Below, piece after piece: positions 24,167 to 34,096 of a stretch of DNA of 64,000 bases. Within the stretch, counting starts at the first letter, position 1; the number at the start of each line of letters is the position of its first letter. A program made the translations under genes and the position numbers. Under the pieces are notes generated by a model. That model saw only the letters and a list, made by a program, of their open reading frames with translations. It was not told the DNA's origin and made no database searches. The DNA comes from Azospirillum ramasamyi (GTDB lineage Bacteria > Pseudomonadota > Alphaproteobacteria > Azospirillales > Azospirillaceae): NCBI RefSeq assembly GCF_003233655.1, contig NZ_CP029832.1, positions 580,648 through 644,647 on the forward strand, read 5' to 3'.

Positions 24167-25756
24167 ATGCTGAACACGCCGCGCAGTCGCAGGGGAATGG
24201 TCACCTCTCCGCATCATCTCGCCAGCCAAGCCGGCCTCCAGATTCTGCGCGACGGGGGAACTGCCGTCGAGGCGGCGGTCGCGGTCGCTGCGGCGTTGGC
24301 CGTCGTCTACCCGCACATGACAGGCATCGGCGGCGACGGTTTCTGGCTGATTGCCGAACCGGGACGCGACCCTGTCGCCATCGACGCCTGCGGCGGGGCG
24401 GGCAAGGCAGTCTCGCTCGATCTCTACCGGCGCAACGGCCATGCGGCGGTTCCCTGGCGCGGGCCGCTGGCGGCGAACACGGTCGCCGGCACCATCGACG
24501 GCTGGCGCGAGGCGCTGGCCGTCAGCGCCGGCTGGGCCGATCCGCTACCGCTTGCCCGCATCCTCGAGGAGGCCATCGCTCATGCCGAGCAGGGAATTCC
24601 CGTAACCGCCAGCCAAGAGGCGCTGACCCGCCAGAAGCTGCACGAGTTGAAGGAGGTTCCCGGCTTCGCCAGCACGTTTTTGCCGGACGGAGACGTGCCG
24701 CGCGAGGGCTCCACGCTGAAACAAGCCGCCTTGGCCTCCACATTGCGCCGGCTGGCGGCAGAGGGGCTGGACAGTTTCTACCGCGGGCCGCTCGCCGTCT
24801 CCATCGCAGCGGATCTGGAACGCGCCGGGTCGCCACTGGCCGCGGCGGACCTGGCGGACCACGCGGCCCACCGCCGCTCGGCACTTTCTGTCGGCGTGCG
24901 CGGGGCGCGGCTGTTCAACCACCCGCCGCCGACGCAGGGGCTGGCCTCCCTGATGATCCTGGCCCTGTTCGACCGGCTGGCCGTGACGGATGGCGAAAGC
25001 TTCGACCACATCCACGGGCTGATCGAGGCGACCAAGCAGGCTTTCCTCGTCCGAGACCGCGAGGTTGGCGACCCTGCCCATATGCGGCATGAGGCGCGGA
25101 GCTTCCTGGACGCTGACGCGCTGGACAGGCTGGCGTCGACCATCGACCGTACCCGCGCACTGCCCTGGCCCCATGTGGCGAAGCCGGGCGACACGGTGTG
25201 GCTGGGCGTGATCGACGGGCAAGGCCGCGCCGTCAGCATGATCCAGAGCGTCTATTTCGAATTCGGCTCCGGCCTCGTCCTGCCGGAAACCGGCATCACC
25301 TGGCAGAACCGCGGCGCCTCCTTCCGCTTGGCCGAGGACGGCTGGAATGCGCTGTCGCCCGGCCGCAAGCCCTTCCACACGCTGAACCCCGCCATGGCCC
25401 GTTTCGATGACGGGCGCTGCATGGTCTACGGCACCATGGGTGGCGAAGGACAGCCGCAGACGCAGGCAGCGGTCTTCTCCCGCTATGCGATGTTCGGACA
25501 GGGGTTGCAGGCCGCCGTCACGGCGCCGCGCTGGCTGCTCGGCCGTACCTGGGGCGAGAACAGCGTGACGCTGAAGTTGGAAAGCCGCTTCGATCCCGCT
25601 CTGGTCGCCGCCCTGCAGGACGCGGGACACGAGGTCGAACTGCTTGATCCGTTCACGAGCACCATGGGGCATGCGGGCGCCATCGTCCGCCATGCCGACG
25701 GAACGCTGGAGGGGGCGACCGATCCCCGCAGCGACGGCGGGGTAGCCTCCTGGTGA
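24167..25756 (+). CDS. Gamma-glutamyltransferase-family Ntn hydrolase, oxamate-amidohydrolase (HpxW)-like
   Basis: The product has 529 residues and no signal peptide, unlike periplasmic gamma-glutamyltransferases. It begins SRRGMVTSPHHLASQAGLQI and GGTAVEAAVAVAAAL, has GIGGDGFWLI, and near Thr343 the self-cleavage segment KPGDTVWLGVID, in which Thr343 would become the new N-terminal nucleophile. Downstream it has MIQSVYFEFGSG and YGTMGGEGQPQTQAAV. Family members hydrolyse gamma-glutamyl or related amide bonds; cytoplasmic relatives in uric-acid clusters (HpxW) hydrolyse oxamate to oxalate and ammonia. The amidase and HpxZ-like genes in the same operon favour the HpxW reading, but the choice is inference. 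Start 24167 follows GTGAGG; the frame is open to 23915 but upstream looks like leader. Confidence 0.82.
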   Translation: MLNTPRSRRGMVTSPHHLASQAGLQILRDGGTAVEAAVAVAAALAVVYPHMTGIGGDGFWLIAEPGRDPVAIDACGGAGKAVSLDLYRRNGHAAVPWRGPLAANTVAGTIDGWREALAVSAGWADPLPLARILEEAIAHAEQGIPVTASQEALTRQKLHELKEVPGFASTFLPDGDVPREGSTLKQAALASTLRRLAAEGLDSFYRGPLAVSIAADLERAGSPLAAADLADHAAHRRSALSVGVRGARLFNHPPPTQGLASLMILALFDRLAVTDGESFDHIHGLIEATKQAFLVRDREVGDPAHMRHEARSFLDADALDRLASTIDRTRALPWPHVAKPGDTVWLGVIDGQGRAVSMIQSVYFEFGSGLVLPETGITWQNRGASFRLAEDGWNALSPGRKPFHTLNPAMARFDDGRCMVYGTMGGEGQPQTQAAVFSRYAMFGQGLQAAVTAPRWLLGRTWGENSVTLKLESRFDPALVAALQDAGHEVELLDPFTSTMGHAGAIVRHADGTLEGATDPRSDGGVASW

Positions 25757-25800
25757 CCGCCGACCCGAGGGTTCAGATCAATATGAGGGGGCTAGACGAC

Positions 25801-26955
25801 ATGCGAACGATGAAGACCACCGCGTTGCTGCTGGGCACCGTGCTGTTTGCACCTGGGATCGCCCATGCGCAGGACACCATCAAAATCGGCGTCAGCCAAC
25901 CCCTGACCGGCGCAGTCGCCGCCTCGGGCAACTACGTCGCCAATGGCGCGCGGGTCGCGGAGGAGGTCGTTAACGCCAATGGCGGCGTCCTGGGCAAGAA
26001 GATCCAGCTCATCATCGAGGACAACAAGAGCAACCCGAAGGAAGCCGTCGCCTCGGCCGAGAAGCTGATCGTGCGCGACAAGGTCCCGGTGTTGATGGGC
26101 GCCTGGAGTTCCACCTTCACCCTGGCGGTCATGCCGAAGCTGATGGAGTACAAAGTGCCGATGGTGGTCGAAACCTCTTCCTCGACCAAGGTCACCACCT
26201 CGGGCAACCCCTGGGTCTTCCGCATCGCCCCGACCTCCGCCATGGAGGCCAAGTCCTTCGCGGAAAAGCTCGACCATTTCCAACCGGCCATCCAGAAGGC
26301 CGACTTCCTAGCGGTGAACAACGACTTCGGGCGCGGCTCGGCGGACGAGTTCCGCAAGATGCTCCAGGCGCAAGGTATCAAGATCGGCGTCACCGAAACG
26401 ATGGCGCCGGAGGCCACCGACATGTCGGCCCAACTCTCCAGCATCAAGCAGTCGGGCGGCGATACGCTGTTCGTCACCACGGGCGTCGAACAGATCACCC
26501 TGATCCTGAAGCAGGCGGCGGAGCTGCGCCTGCCGCACCGGATCATCACCAATGGCGGTTCCTCCTCCCCCGACCAGCTCATCGCGCAGGCGGGGGAGGC
26601 GGCGAACGGCGGCTATTTCACACTGTTTTTCGCTCCCTGGTTTCCGGAGAAGGCGATGCACCCGCAGGTCGCCAAGACCTTCGTCGATGGCTGGAACAGC
26701 AAGGGCTACGACTTCGCCGGCCTGACGGAGGGCTACCGCGGCTATGACGGCATCATGACTATCGTTGAGGCCATCAAAAAGGCGGGCAAGGCCGAGCCGC
26801 AGGCCATCCGCGACGCGCTGTGGGCCGTCAAGCTGGAAGGCGTGAACGGCGACATCGCCTTCAGGAAGGACGGCCCGGAAGGCAAGGAGAGCGGACAGAA
26901 CGAGGCCAACGTCTACGTCGTCCAGGTGAAGGACGGCAAGGTGACGATGCCGTAA
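25801..26955 (+). CDS. ABC transporter substrate-binding protein, LivK-type
   Basis: The 384-residue periplasmic protein starts with a signal peptide (MRTMKTTALLLGTVLFAPG, cut after AHA) followed by DTIKIGVSQPLTGAVAASG, the typical start of type I (hydrophobic amino acid/amide) binding proteins. Later segments such as VVNANGGVLGKKIQLIIEDN, SSTKVTT and GYDGIMTIVEAI fit the two-lobed fold. It supplies the ligand for the LivHMGF-like proteins encoded directly downstream. Start 25801 follows GAGGGG; a GTG at 25753 overlapping the previous stop would add a non-signal-like tail. Its ligand is unknown; relatives bind branched-chain amino acids, urea, amides or aromatic acids. Confidence 0.92.
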   Translation: MRTMKTTALLLGTVLFAPGIAHAQDTIKIGVSQPLTGAVAASGNYVANGARVAEEVVNANGGVLGKKIQLIIEDNKSNPKEAVASAEKLIVRDKVPVLMGAWSSTFTLAVMPKLMEYKVPMVVETSSSTKVTTSGNPWVFRIAPTSAMEAKSFAEKLDHFQPAIQKADFLAVNNDFGRGSADEFRKMLQAQGIKIGVTETMAPEATDMSAQLSSIKQSGGDTLFVTTGVEQITLILKQAAELRLPHRIITNGGSSSPDQLIAQAGEAANGGYFTLFFAPWFPEKAMHPQVAKTFVDGWNSKGYDFAGLTEGYRGYDGIMTIVEAIKKAGKAEPQAIRDALWAVKLEGVNGDIAFRKDGPEGKESGQNEANVYVVQVKDGKVTMP

Positions 26956-26994
26956 ACACCCCGCCAGAAACCCCCAGAGGGATGGAGACAAGCG

Positions 26995-27867
26995 GTGGAA
27001 GATCACCTACAGCACCTTCTGAACGCCGTGGTCCTGGGCGGAACCTACGCGCTGCTGGGAATCGGCCTGACGCTGATCTTCGGTATCATGCGCGTGGTCA
27101 ACTTCACCCATGGCGAACTCTACACCTTCGGCGCCTACATGGCCTACATGCTGGCCGGAATGATGGGGCTGAACTTCTTCCTGTCGCTGGCGGTGGCTGC
27201 CGCGCTGGGCATGGCGCTGGGCGCGCTGATCGAAATCACGCTGCTGCGCCCGCTGAAGGGCGCCGACATCGACACCACCATGCTGGTGATGATTGGCGCC
27301 GGCATCGCCATGCAGGCTGGGGAGCAACTGGTCTGGGGCGGCGTCGCGAAGTCCGTCCCCAGCCCCTTCCCGATCGAACCGGTGGTCCTGGGATCGGTGT
27401 CGGTGGGCATGAACAGGCTGTTCGTTCTGGGCGTGGCGCTGCTGCTTCTGGGCGGCTTCTACCTGCTCATCAACCGGACGAAGCTGGGCGTCGCCATGCG
27501 CGCCACCTTCCAGGACCCGGACACGGCGGCGCTGATGGGTGTCAACCGCGGGCTGATGTACACGCTGACCTTCGCGCTCGGCTCCGGCCTCGCCGCCACG
27601 GCGGGGGCACTGCTCGGCCCAATCTTCGTGGTCACGCCGACCATGGGCGATCTGGTTGCGTTGAAGGCCTTCGCCATCGTGATCCTCGGCGGGCTGGGCA
27701 ACATCCCTGGCGCCACCATCGGCGGCTTCGTCCTGGCTCTGGCCGAAGAGTTCGGCGCCGGATACCTGTCGTCAGGCTACCGCGACGCCATGGGCTTCCT
27801 GCTGATCATCGCCGTGCTGATCGTGCGGCCCCACGGACTCTTCGCCATGAAGGAGCGGATCGGATGA
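26995..27867 (+). CDS. ABC transporter permease, LivH-type
   Basis: The product has 290 residues and about eight membrane helices, and starts with GTG. LNAVVLGGTYALLGIGLTL at the N-terminus and MRVVNFTHGELYTFGAYMAY are family hallmarks; the cytoplasmic loop KAFAIVILGGLGNIPGATIG is the coupling segment that contacts the ATPases. It forms one half of the inner-membrane channel together with the following gene, which its stop overlaps by ATGA. Confidence 0.93.
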   Translation: MEDHLQHLLNAVVLGGTYALLGIGLTLIFGIMRVVNFTHGELYTFGAYMAYMLAGMMGLNFFLSLAVAAALGMALGALIEITLLRPLKGADIDTTMLVMIGAGIAMQAGEQLVWGGVAKSVPSPFPIEPVVLGSVSVGMNRLFVLGVALLLLGGFYLLINRTKLGVAMRATFQDPDTAALMGVNRGLMYTLTFALGSGLAATAGALLGPIFVVTPTMGDLVALKAFAIVILGGLGNIPGATIGGFVLALAEEFGAGYLSSGYRDAMGFLLIIAVLIVRPHGLFAMKERIG

Positions 27868-28901
27868 CGACGCGCCTTTCTCCCTGGCTGTTCGTCCTGG
27901 TCATGGCGGTGTTTCCGCTGTGGCTGGGCGACCAGTACATTCTTTACATCCTGACCTCGACCGGCATCTTCATCATCGGGGCGATGAGCCTGAACCTGCT
28001 GCTGGGCTACACCGGCCAGCTCAGCCTCGGCCACATCGCCTTCTTCGGGATCGGGGCCTACACAAGCGCGCTGCTGTCGCTCGGCTTCGATCTCGATCTC
28101 GGCGGGGAGCAACCCTTCGTGATGGCGCCGCAGCCGGTGTGGGTGGCATTCCTCGGTGGCATTCTGGTGGCGGCGCTGTTCGGCTTCCTGATCGGCAAGC
28201 TCGCCTTCCGGGTGCGCGGGGCGTACTTCGTCATCGTCACCATCAGCTTCGCCCAGGTGATGCGCATGGTCGCGCTGAACTGGGTGGATCTGACCGAAGG
28301 GCCGATGGCGCTGAACAACATCCCGCCGCTGTCGGTCTGGCTGCCCTGGGACGGGGTGATCCCGCTCTACCGGAAGGAATACAATTACCTCCTGGTGCTG
28401 GCGGTCGCGGTGGTCTGCTTCCTGGTGATCCAGCGGCTGGTGCAGTCGAGGGTGGGCCGGGCGCTGGTGGCGCTGCGCGAGAACGAATCGCTGGCGCGCT
28501 CGGTCGGCATCGACGTGACACGCTATCTGGTCGTCGCCACGGTCATCGCTGCGGCCATGGCCGGGGCTGCCGGCGGGCTCTACACCCATTACATCCGCAT
28601 CGTCGACCCGGACGTCTTCATGTTCATCTACACGGTGACCATGGTCATCATGGTGGTGACGGGCGGCAAGGGCACCCTGGCGGGTCCGATCGTCGGCGGT
28701 CTTGCCTTCGGCATCCTGCCCGAGTTGCTGCGCGAGGTGGCGCGACCCGAGTTGCAGTGGATCATCTATGGCGTCGCCATGATCGTGGTCGTCTTCTTCC
28801 TGCCGCAGGGCATCGTTCCGGCGGTGTCGAACTGGGTCGCCAGCCGCCGCAAGCGCGTCGCCGCCACGGCGCTGGGACTGCGGAAGGAGACCTCGGCATG
28901 A
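27864..28901 (+). CDS. ABC transporter permease, LivM-type
   Basis: The product has 345 residues and about ten membrane helices. SLNLLLGYTGQLSLGHIAFF near residue 45 is the LivM hallmark; LRENESLARSVGIDVTRYL and VTGGKGTLAGPIVGGL correspond to the cytoplasmic coupling region. It pairs with the LivH-like permease. ATGA overlaps at both ends tie it to its neighbours in one transcript. Confidence 0.93.
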   Translation: MTTRLSPWLFVLVMAVFPLWLGDQYILYILTSTGIFIIGAMSLNLLLGYTGQLSLGHIAFFGIGAYTSALLSLGFDLDLGGEQPFVMAPQPVWVAFLGGILVAALFGFLIGKLAFRVRGAYFVIVTISFAQVMRMVALNWVDLTEGPMALNNIPPLSVWLPWDGVIPLYRKEYNYLLVLAVAVVCFLVIQRLVQSRVGRALVALRENESLARSVGIDVTRYLVVATVIAAAMAGAAGGLYTHYIRIVDPDVFMFIYTVTMVIMVVTGGKGTLAGPIVGGLAFGILPELLREVARPELQWIIYGVAMIVVVFFLPQGIVPAVSNWVASRRKRVAATALGLRKETSA

Positions 28902-29687
28902 GCCTCGCCCTCGACACCACGAGCGCGGCGATCCTCGAGGTGTGCGAGGTCGCCGTCCACTTCAGCGGTCTGGTCGCCATCGCCTCGATGAGCTTCGCCG
29001 TGCCGGAGGGGGAAATCGTCAGCCTGATCGGCCCCAATGGGGCGGGCAAGACGACGGCCTTCAACGTCATCACCGGCTTCCTGAAGCCGACCGGCGGGCG
29101 GGTGCTGTTCCGCGGCACCGACCTGACGCGCCTGTCCTCCAACCGCATCGCCGGCCTAGGCGTCGTGCGCACCTTCCAGCGCACCAGCATCTTCGCGGGC
29201 TGCACCGTCTTCGACAACGTGCTGACCGGAATGCACCGGCAGGGCCGGACGGAAACCTGGGGGGCGCTGCTGCGGCTCGCGTCCGTGCGGGCGGAGACGG
29301 AGCGAATGCGGGCCGCGGTGGCGGAGATCCTGAACTTCGTCGGCCTGTCCCACCGCGCCGAAGAACTGGCCGGCAATCTCGCCTATGGCGAGCAGCGGCT
29401 TCTCGGCATCGCCATCGCGCTGGCCGCCGACCCCAAGCTGCTGCTGCTGGACGAGCCCGCCGCCGGTCTGAACCCGTCAGAGACGGAAGCCTTCATGGCG
29501 GTGGTCCAGCGCATCCGCGACCGCGGCGTGACCATCCTGCTGGTGGAGCACGACATGCGTATGGTCATGACCATCTCCGACCGCGTGGTGGTGCTGAACC
29601 ATGGGCGCATCATCGCCGAAGGTTCGCCGGAGGTGATCCGCGCCAACCCGGACGTGATCCAGGCCTATCTGGGCCAGGGGGTGAAGC

Positions 29688-29701
<14 letters not shown>
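28898..29701 (+). CDS. ABC transporter ATP-binding protein, LivG-type
   Basis: The product has 267 residues. It carries Walker A GPNGAGKTT, the LivG-type VVRTFQRTSIFAGCTVFDN, the signature-region variant LAYGEQR, in which the usual LSGGQ is replaced as is normal in LivG, Walker B LLLLDEPAAGLNP and the H-loop LLVEHDMRMVM. It hydrolyses ATP for the importer of this operon. Its end overlaps the LivF-like gene by 14 bases. Confidence 0.93.
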
Positions 29702-30392
<691 letters not shown>

Positions 30393-30416
30393 GAAGAAGA
30401 ACGAGAGGGTCACGGA

Positions 30417-32798
30417 ATGGGAGAGGTTTGCACCTCCGGGTCTGGCGCCGGTTCCGGCGTTGGCGCCCGGGTCCGCCGCAAGGAGGACGACCGATTGCTG
30501 CGCGGGCGCGGCCGCTTCGTCGGCGACATCGCTTTGGTCGGCATGAAGGAGTTGGCCTTCGTGCGCAGCCCGGTCGCCCACGCCACCATCACCGGCATCG
30601 AGATTCCGAAGGAGCACCGCGGCGCCGTCTTCACCTGGGCGGATCTGGCGACTGGCGGCGTGAAGCCGATCCGCGCCGTCTCGGGCCTGCCCGGCTTCAA
30701 GGTGTCGGAACAGCCGGTGCTGGCCGACGGAAAGGTGCGCTTCGTGGGCGAGCCGGTGGCCGTCTGCGTCGCCGCCACCCGCGCTGAGGCGGAGGATATC
30801 GCAGCCTCCGTCCTCGTCGATTACGCCGAACTTCCGGTGAATTCCGATATGCTGGAGGCAGTGAAGCCCGGCGCACCGAAGGTGCACGATCACTGGCCGG
30901 ACAACGTGTTCCTGGAGACCAACACCGGCGGAAACATCGCGGAGATCGCGGCCACCGCCCCGGTGAGGGTGTCGCGGACCATCCGCACGGCGCGCCAGTG
31001 CATGGTGCCGCTGGAAGGAAAGGGCGTGGTCGTCCACTGGGACCGCCACGTCGAGCAGCTCGTCCTGACCACCTCCACCCAGATGCCGCACATCGTGCGC
31101 GCCGGCCTGTCGGAATGCCTGGGCATCGACCAGGGGCTGATCCGCGTGGTGGCGCCGGACGTCGGCGGCGGCTTCGGCTGGAAGGGCCTGCTCCAGCCGG
31201 AGGAGGTCGTGGCCGCCTGGATCGCCATGCGCCTCGATCGCCCCATCCGCTGGACCGAGGACCGGCGGGAGCATCTGGTGGCCGCCGCCAACGCACGCGA
31301 GCATCATTACGAGATCACCGCCTACGCCGACGAGCGCGGGCGGCTGCTGGGGATTGAGGCCGACGCCTGGGTCGATGCGGGAGCTTATTCCGTCTATCCT
31401 TTTTCCGCCTGTCTGGAGGCCGCACAGATTGGCAGCATCCTGCCCGGCCCTTACGACTTCGCGCATTACCGCTGCCGCACCTTCTCCGTCTGCACCAACA
31501 AGCCGCCCATCGTCCCCTACCGCGGCGTGGCGCGGACTGGCGTGTGCTTCGCCATGGAGCAGATGATCGACGCGGTGGCCGACGCGGTGGGCCGCGAGCC
31601 GTGGCTGGTACGGCTGGAAAACCTCGTCCCGCCGGAGAAGATGCCCTTCGACAACGTGACGAAGAAGCATTTCGACAGTGGCGATTACCCCGAATCCGTC
31701 CGCCGCGCCGTCGCCGCCATCGAGCTCGACGGCTGGCGCGCCCGCCAGAGGACCGGGGAGCGCGATGGCCGGCTGATCGGCGTCGGCTTCGCCACCTATT
31801 GCGAGCAGTCGGCCCACGGCACCGCCGTCTATCATGGCTGGGGCATTCCCATGGTGCCGGGGCATGAGCAGGCGCAGGCCCGCATCACCCCGGACGGCGG
31901 GCTGGAGCTGCGCGTCGGCGTGCAATCGCACGGCCAGAGCATGGAAACCACCTTCGCCCAGGTCGCGCACGAGGTTCTGGGCATCCCGCTTGAAATGATC
32001 AAGCTGGTGCACGGCGACACCGGCCTGACGCCCTATTCGACGGGCACCTGGGGATCGCGCAGCATGGTCATGGCCGGCGGCGCCGTGGCCACCGCCTGCC
32101 GCACGCTCGCCGAGCGGCTGTGCAGGATCGGGGGGCATCTGATGCAGGCCGAGCCGGAAAGGGTGGTTCTCGAAGGCGGTGCGGTGAAGGCCGGGGCCGC
32201 CGCCGTGACGGTCCGGGAGATCGCCCACACCTGGTACCGCGCGCCGCAACTCCTCCCCGCCGACGTGGACTGCGGCGGGCTGGAGGTCACCGCCGGCTAC
32301 AAGCCGGGCAGCGACCACGGCACCTTCTCCTATGCCACCCATGCCGTGGCGGTGGCCGTGGACCCGGAGATCGGTCAGGTCGAGATCCTCGATTACGTGG
32401 TGGTCGAGGATGCCGGAACCATGGTCAACCCAATGGTCGTGGATGGCCAGATCTATGGCGGCGTCGCCCAGGGAGTCGGCACCGCGCTTTACGAGCGGAT
32501 GCCCTATGACGCGGAGGGCCAGCCGCTCGCCTCCACCTTCATGGATTACCTGATCCCCGGCTTCACCGAGGTCCCCCATGTGAGGATCATCCATATGCTG
32601 ACGCCCTCGCCCTATACCGAGTTCGGCGTGAAGGGCATCGGTGAGGGCGGCGCCATTGCCCCGCCCGCCGCGCTTTGCAACGCCATCAACGACGCGCTGA
32701 AGCCGCTTGGCGCCAGCGTGACCAGCGCGCCGATGACTCCCGAGGTCATCCTCTCCGCCATTGCCGGACAACACGCCACCGGACGGGGTGCGGCATGA
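30417..32798 (+). CDS. Molybdopterin-binding large subunit of a xanthine-dehydrogenase-family hydroxylase
   Basis: The product has 793 residues, full length for the CoxL/CutL/QorL class. An N-terminal a/b-hammerhead domain (RRKEDDRLLRGRGRFVGD; RFVGEPVAVCVA) is followed by molybdenum-cofactor domains with APDVGGGFGWKG, VPYRGVARTGVCFAMEQMID and, near the C-terminus, GVKGIGEGGAI, in which Glu743 is the likely catalytic base. The Cys-containing AYXCSFR loop of true aerobic CO dehydrogenases is absent; PYRGVAR takes its place, so it is more likely an N-heterocycle or aldehyde hydroxylase. It works with the FAD and iron-sulphur subunits that follow, overlapping by ATGA. No cofactor-maturation gene (XdhC/CoxF type) is present. 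Confidence 0.92.
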   Translation: MGEVCTSGSGAGSGVGARVRRKEDDRLLRGRGRFVGDIALVGMKELAFVRSPVAHATITGIEIPKEHRGAVFTWADLATGGVKPIRAVSGLPGFKVSEQPVLADGKVRFVGEPVAVCVAATRAEAEDIAASVLVDYAELPVNSDMLEAVKPGAPKVHDHWPDNVFLETNTGGNIAEIAATAPVRVSRTIRTARQCMVPLEGKGVVVHWDRHVEQLVLTTSTQMPHIVRAGLSECLGIDQGLIRVVAPDVGGGFGWKGLLQPEEVVAAWIAMRLDRPIRWTEDRREHLVAAANAREHHYEITAYADERGRLLGIEADAWVDAGAYSVYPFSACLEAAQIGSILPGPYDFAHYRCRTFSVCTNKPPIVPYRGVARTGVCFAMEQMIDAVADAVGREPWLVRLENLVPPEKMPFDNVTKKHFDSGDYPESVRRAVAAIELDGWRARQRTGERDGRLIGVGFATYCEQSAHGTAVYHGWGIPMVPGHEQAQARITPDGGLELRVGVQSHGQSMETTFAQVAHEVLGIPLEMIKLVHGDTGLTPYSTGTWGSRSMVMAGGAVATACRTLAERLCRIGGHLMQAEPERVVLEGGAVKAGAAAVTVREIAHTWYRAPQLLPADVDCGGLEVTAGYKPGSDHGTFSYATHAVAVAVDPEIGQVEILDYVVVEDAGTMVNPMVVDGQIYGGVAQGVGTALYERMPYDAEGQPLASTFMDYLIPGFTEVPHVRIIHMLTPSPYTEFGVKGIGEGGAIAPPAALCNAINDALKPLGASVTSAPMTPEVILSAIAGQHATGRGAA

Positions 32799-33607
32799 AG
32801 GCGGTCGATTTCGACTATGCACAGCCGGCCACGCTGGACGCGGCTTTGGAGCTTCTATCCCGCGAGGACGTGATGGTCCGGCCCGTGGCCGGGTCCCAGT
32901 CTCTCGGCCCGATGCTGAACCTGCGGTTGGCCCAACCGGAGTTGCTGGTGGACATCACCCGCATTCCGGAGCTTCAGGAGATCCGCCGGGAGGGCGACCG
33001 GCTGGCGATCGGGACCTGCGTCACCCATGCCCGGCTGGAGGACGGGGACTACCCGGACGTCACGCGCGGCGTGCTGCCGTCCGTGGCGGCGGTGATCGCC
33101 TACCGCGCGGTGCGCAACCGCGGCACCATCGGCGGCAGCCTTGCCCACGCCGACCCGGCGGCGGATTGGGTCAACGCCCTGACCGCGCTCGGCGCCGACG
33201 TGGTGCTGGCCGGCAGGGACGGGCGGCGCACGGTGCCGATGACCGACTTCATCGTGGGCGTGTTCGAGACGGCATTGCAGCCCGGCGAGATTCTTGCGGA
33301 AATCCATGTGCCTGCCCTATCGAACCAAGCGCGCTGGGGATACTACAAGGTCTGCCGCAAGACCGGCGAGTTCTCCCACGCGACCGGGGCGGCGCTGATC
33401 GATCCGGCACGCGGGCTGTGGCGCTGCGTTGCCGGGGCGACCAGCGGCAAGCCGGTGGTGATCGACGGCCCGGCCCTGTTCGAAGGGGGCTGCACGGAGG
33501 CGGCTATGGCCGCGCATCTTGCCGGCAGCCCCGCCGCCGCCGACCCCATCGCCCTTCGGACCCACACCGTCGCGCTGAAGCGCGCCATCGCGCAGGTGAT
33601 GTCATGA
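32795..33607 (+). CDS. FAD-binding medium subunit of the molybdenum hydroxylase (CoxM-like)
   Basis: The product has 270 residues. It has the FAD-binding signature of the family: VRPVAGSQSLGPMLNLRL (about residues 27-44) and VRNRGTIGGSLAHADPAAD (about 107-125), then a C-terminal domain with YYKVCRKTGEFSHATGAA. It passes electrons from the 2Fe-2S subunit to the final acceptor via FAD. It overlaps both neighbours by ATGA, so the three subunits should be made in equal amounts. Confidence 0.93.
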   Translation: MKAVDFDYAQPATLDAALELLSREDVMVRPVAGSQSLGPMLNLRLAQPELLVDITRIPELQEIRREGDRLAIGTCVTHARLEDGDYPDVTRGVLPSVAAVIAYRAVRNRGTIGGSLAHADPAADWVNALTALGADVVLAGRDGRRTVPMTDFIVGVFETALQPGEILAEIHVPALSNQARWGYYKVCRKTGEFSHATGAALIDPARGLWRCVAGATSGKPVVIDGPALFEGGCTEAAMAAHLAGSPAAADPIALRTHTVALKRAIAQVMS

Positions 33608-34092
33608 GCGTCCACGCCAAAACCATCTCCCTGACCGTAAACGGTATGCCGGTCGAGGCCACCGTACCGCCGCGCCAGCATCTGGGCGACTTCCTGCGCG
33701 AGCGGGAATTGCTGACCGGCACCCACCTGGGCTGCGAACATGGCGTGTGCGGCGCCTGCACCATCCTGATCGACGGCGAGCCGGCCCGCTCCTGCATCAC
33801 CTTCGCCGTCGCCTGCGCGGGGCGGTCCGTCACCACGGTGGAGGGGCTCGACGACGATCCGCTGGCGGCGGAACTGCGCGCGGCCTTTTCCGCGGAGCAT
33901 GGACTCCAGTGCGGCTTCTGCACGCCGGGGATGCTGGTCGCGGCGCGCGACGTGGTGCTGCGCTGCCCGGACGCCGACAACCAGGCGATCCGAACGGCCA
34001 TGAGCGGCAATCTGTGCCGCTGCACCGGTTATGTCGGGATCGTCAATGCCATCCGCCGCGTCATCGACGCGCGCAACACGAACGCGGGGTAA
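33604..34092 (+). CDS. 2Fe-2S small subunit of the molybdenum hydroxylase (CoxS-like)
   Basis: The product has 162 residues. The N-terminal plant-type ferredoxin cluster uses Cys44, Cys49, Cys52 and Cys64 (GCEHGVCGACTILIDG); the C-terminal helical domain binds the second cluster through Cys103, Cys106, Cys138 and Cys140 (QCGFCTPGM and NLCRCTGY). This is the complete ligand set, so the complex should be functional. The order large-medium-small is not the medium-small-large order of cox clusters. Confidence 0.95.
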   Translation: MSVHAKTISLTVNGMPVEATVPPRQHLGDFLRERELLTGTHLGCEHGVCGACTILIDGEPARSCITFAVACAGRSVTTVEGLDDDPLAAELRAAFSAEHGLQCGFCTPGMLVAARDVVLRCPDADNQAIRTAMSGNLCRCTGYVGIVNAIRRVIDARNTNAG

Positions 34093-34096
34093 GCCA